This document shows positions 6,032-6,036 of a stretch of 6,036 nucleotides of DNA, piece by piece. The stretch lies in the NCBI GenBank assembly GCA_049700315.1, contig JBNAVN010000094.1, forward strand, positions 1 through 6,036, read 5' to 3'. Every line of letters begins with the position of its first letter. Position 1 is the first letter of the stretch. The notes under the pieces were generated by a model. That model ran no database searches and was not told where the DNA came from. It saw only the letters and a program-made list of their open reading frames with translations. The translations under genes and the position numbers were made by a program. The DNA is from JAOAFX01 sp049700315 (GTDB lineage: Bacteria; Hydrothermota; Tepidihabitantia; SM23-42; JAOAFX01).

Positions 6032-6036
6032 AGATG

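Larger units (their letters stand above)
4866..6036 (+). pseudogene. Continuation of the secreted protein after the TGA, with C-terminal sorting motif (runs off the right edge)
   Basis: The 390 codons after the TGA are open in the same frame to the window edge. Numbered with the upstream part, it contains the end of the jelly-roll-like domain (185-205). Next comes an immunoglobulin-like or CARDB-like segment opening with NCNGILDPGEEIGLFYLLRNVG (split here: NCNGILDPGE at 222-231, then EIGLFYLLRNVG). Then follows a segment with RDFIENGGNAYLEGGECW (near 394-411), reminiscent of the glutamine-amidotransferase-like fold found in surface peptidases and related proteins. It ends in LEIYPNPFRNHLTIRW (from 548), the hallmark of type IX secretion sorting domains, so only a few dozen residues should be missing. 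No internal Shine-Dalgarno plus ATG was found near its beginning, which argues against an independent gene. It is translated only if the TGA is read through or is a sequence error. The product would be exported to the cell surface or released. Confidence 0.65.

Overview
The window is AT-rich bacterial DNA that reads as two divergent blocks around a regulatory spacer of about 350 bases (2449-2795). The minus-strand block is the front end of a type III-A CRISPR-Cas operon. The plus-strand block is a transporter gene followed by a secreted-protein gene. The secreted protein carries a C-terminal sorting-type motif (LEIYPNPF) of the kind used by the type IX secretion system. Together with many ATA and AGA codons, this points to a bacterium from the Fibrobacteres-Chlorobi-Bacteroidetes neighbourhood or an uncultured relative such as WOR-3/Stahlbacteria or Cloacimonadota. 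That placement is inference from style, not from a marker gene.

Minus strand, in order of transcription: cas6 (2448 to 1532, broken by a one-base frameshift), a MntA-type minimal nucleotidyltransferase (1501 to 1061), a 55-residue N-terminal remnant of its HEPN partner (1054 to 887), and cas10/csm1 (from 890, running off the left edge). Cas6 would cut crRNA precursors. Cas10 would be the HD nuclease and cyclic-oligoadenylate synthase of the Csm complex. The HEPN/MNT pair is a toxin-antitoxin module sitting inside the Cas operon, but the toxin has lost the half that carries the RNase motif, and its stop codon overlaps the cas10 start in an ATGA.

Spacer: it holds a consensus-perfect sigma-70-type promoter for cas6, a second divergent promoter leading to a strong ribosome binding site but only a four-codon frame, a nested palindrome, a purine-rich stretch, and the promoter of the transporter gene.

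Plus strand: a complete SLC13/DASS sodium-coupled anion transporter (2796-4304), then a signal-peptide protein (4314 to past the right edge) that is open throughout except for one in-frame TGA at 4863.

Two patterns stand out. First, cas6, mntA and the transporter each have a TTGACA box 16-17 bases from a TATAAT-like box, with the ATG only 5-9 bases after the second box and no Shine-Dalgarno sequence. The two internal genes, the HEPN remnant and cas10, do have Shine-Dalgarno sequences. This looks like leaderless initiation for promoter-proximal genes. Second, three genes in 6 kb are damaged (cas6 frameshift, HEPN truncation, in-frame TGA), while cas10 and the transporter are clean. No CRISPR array, tRNA, rRNA or insertion sequence was seen.
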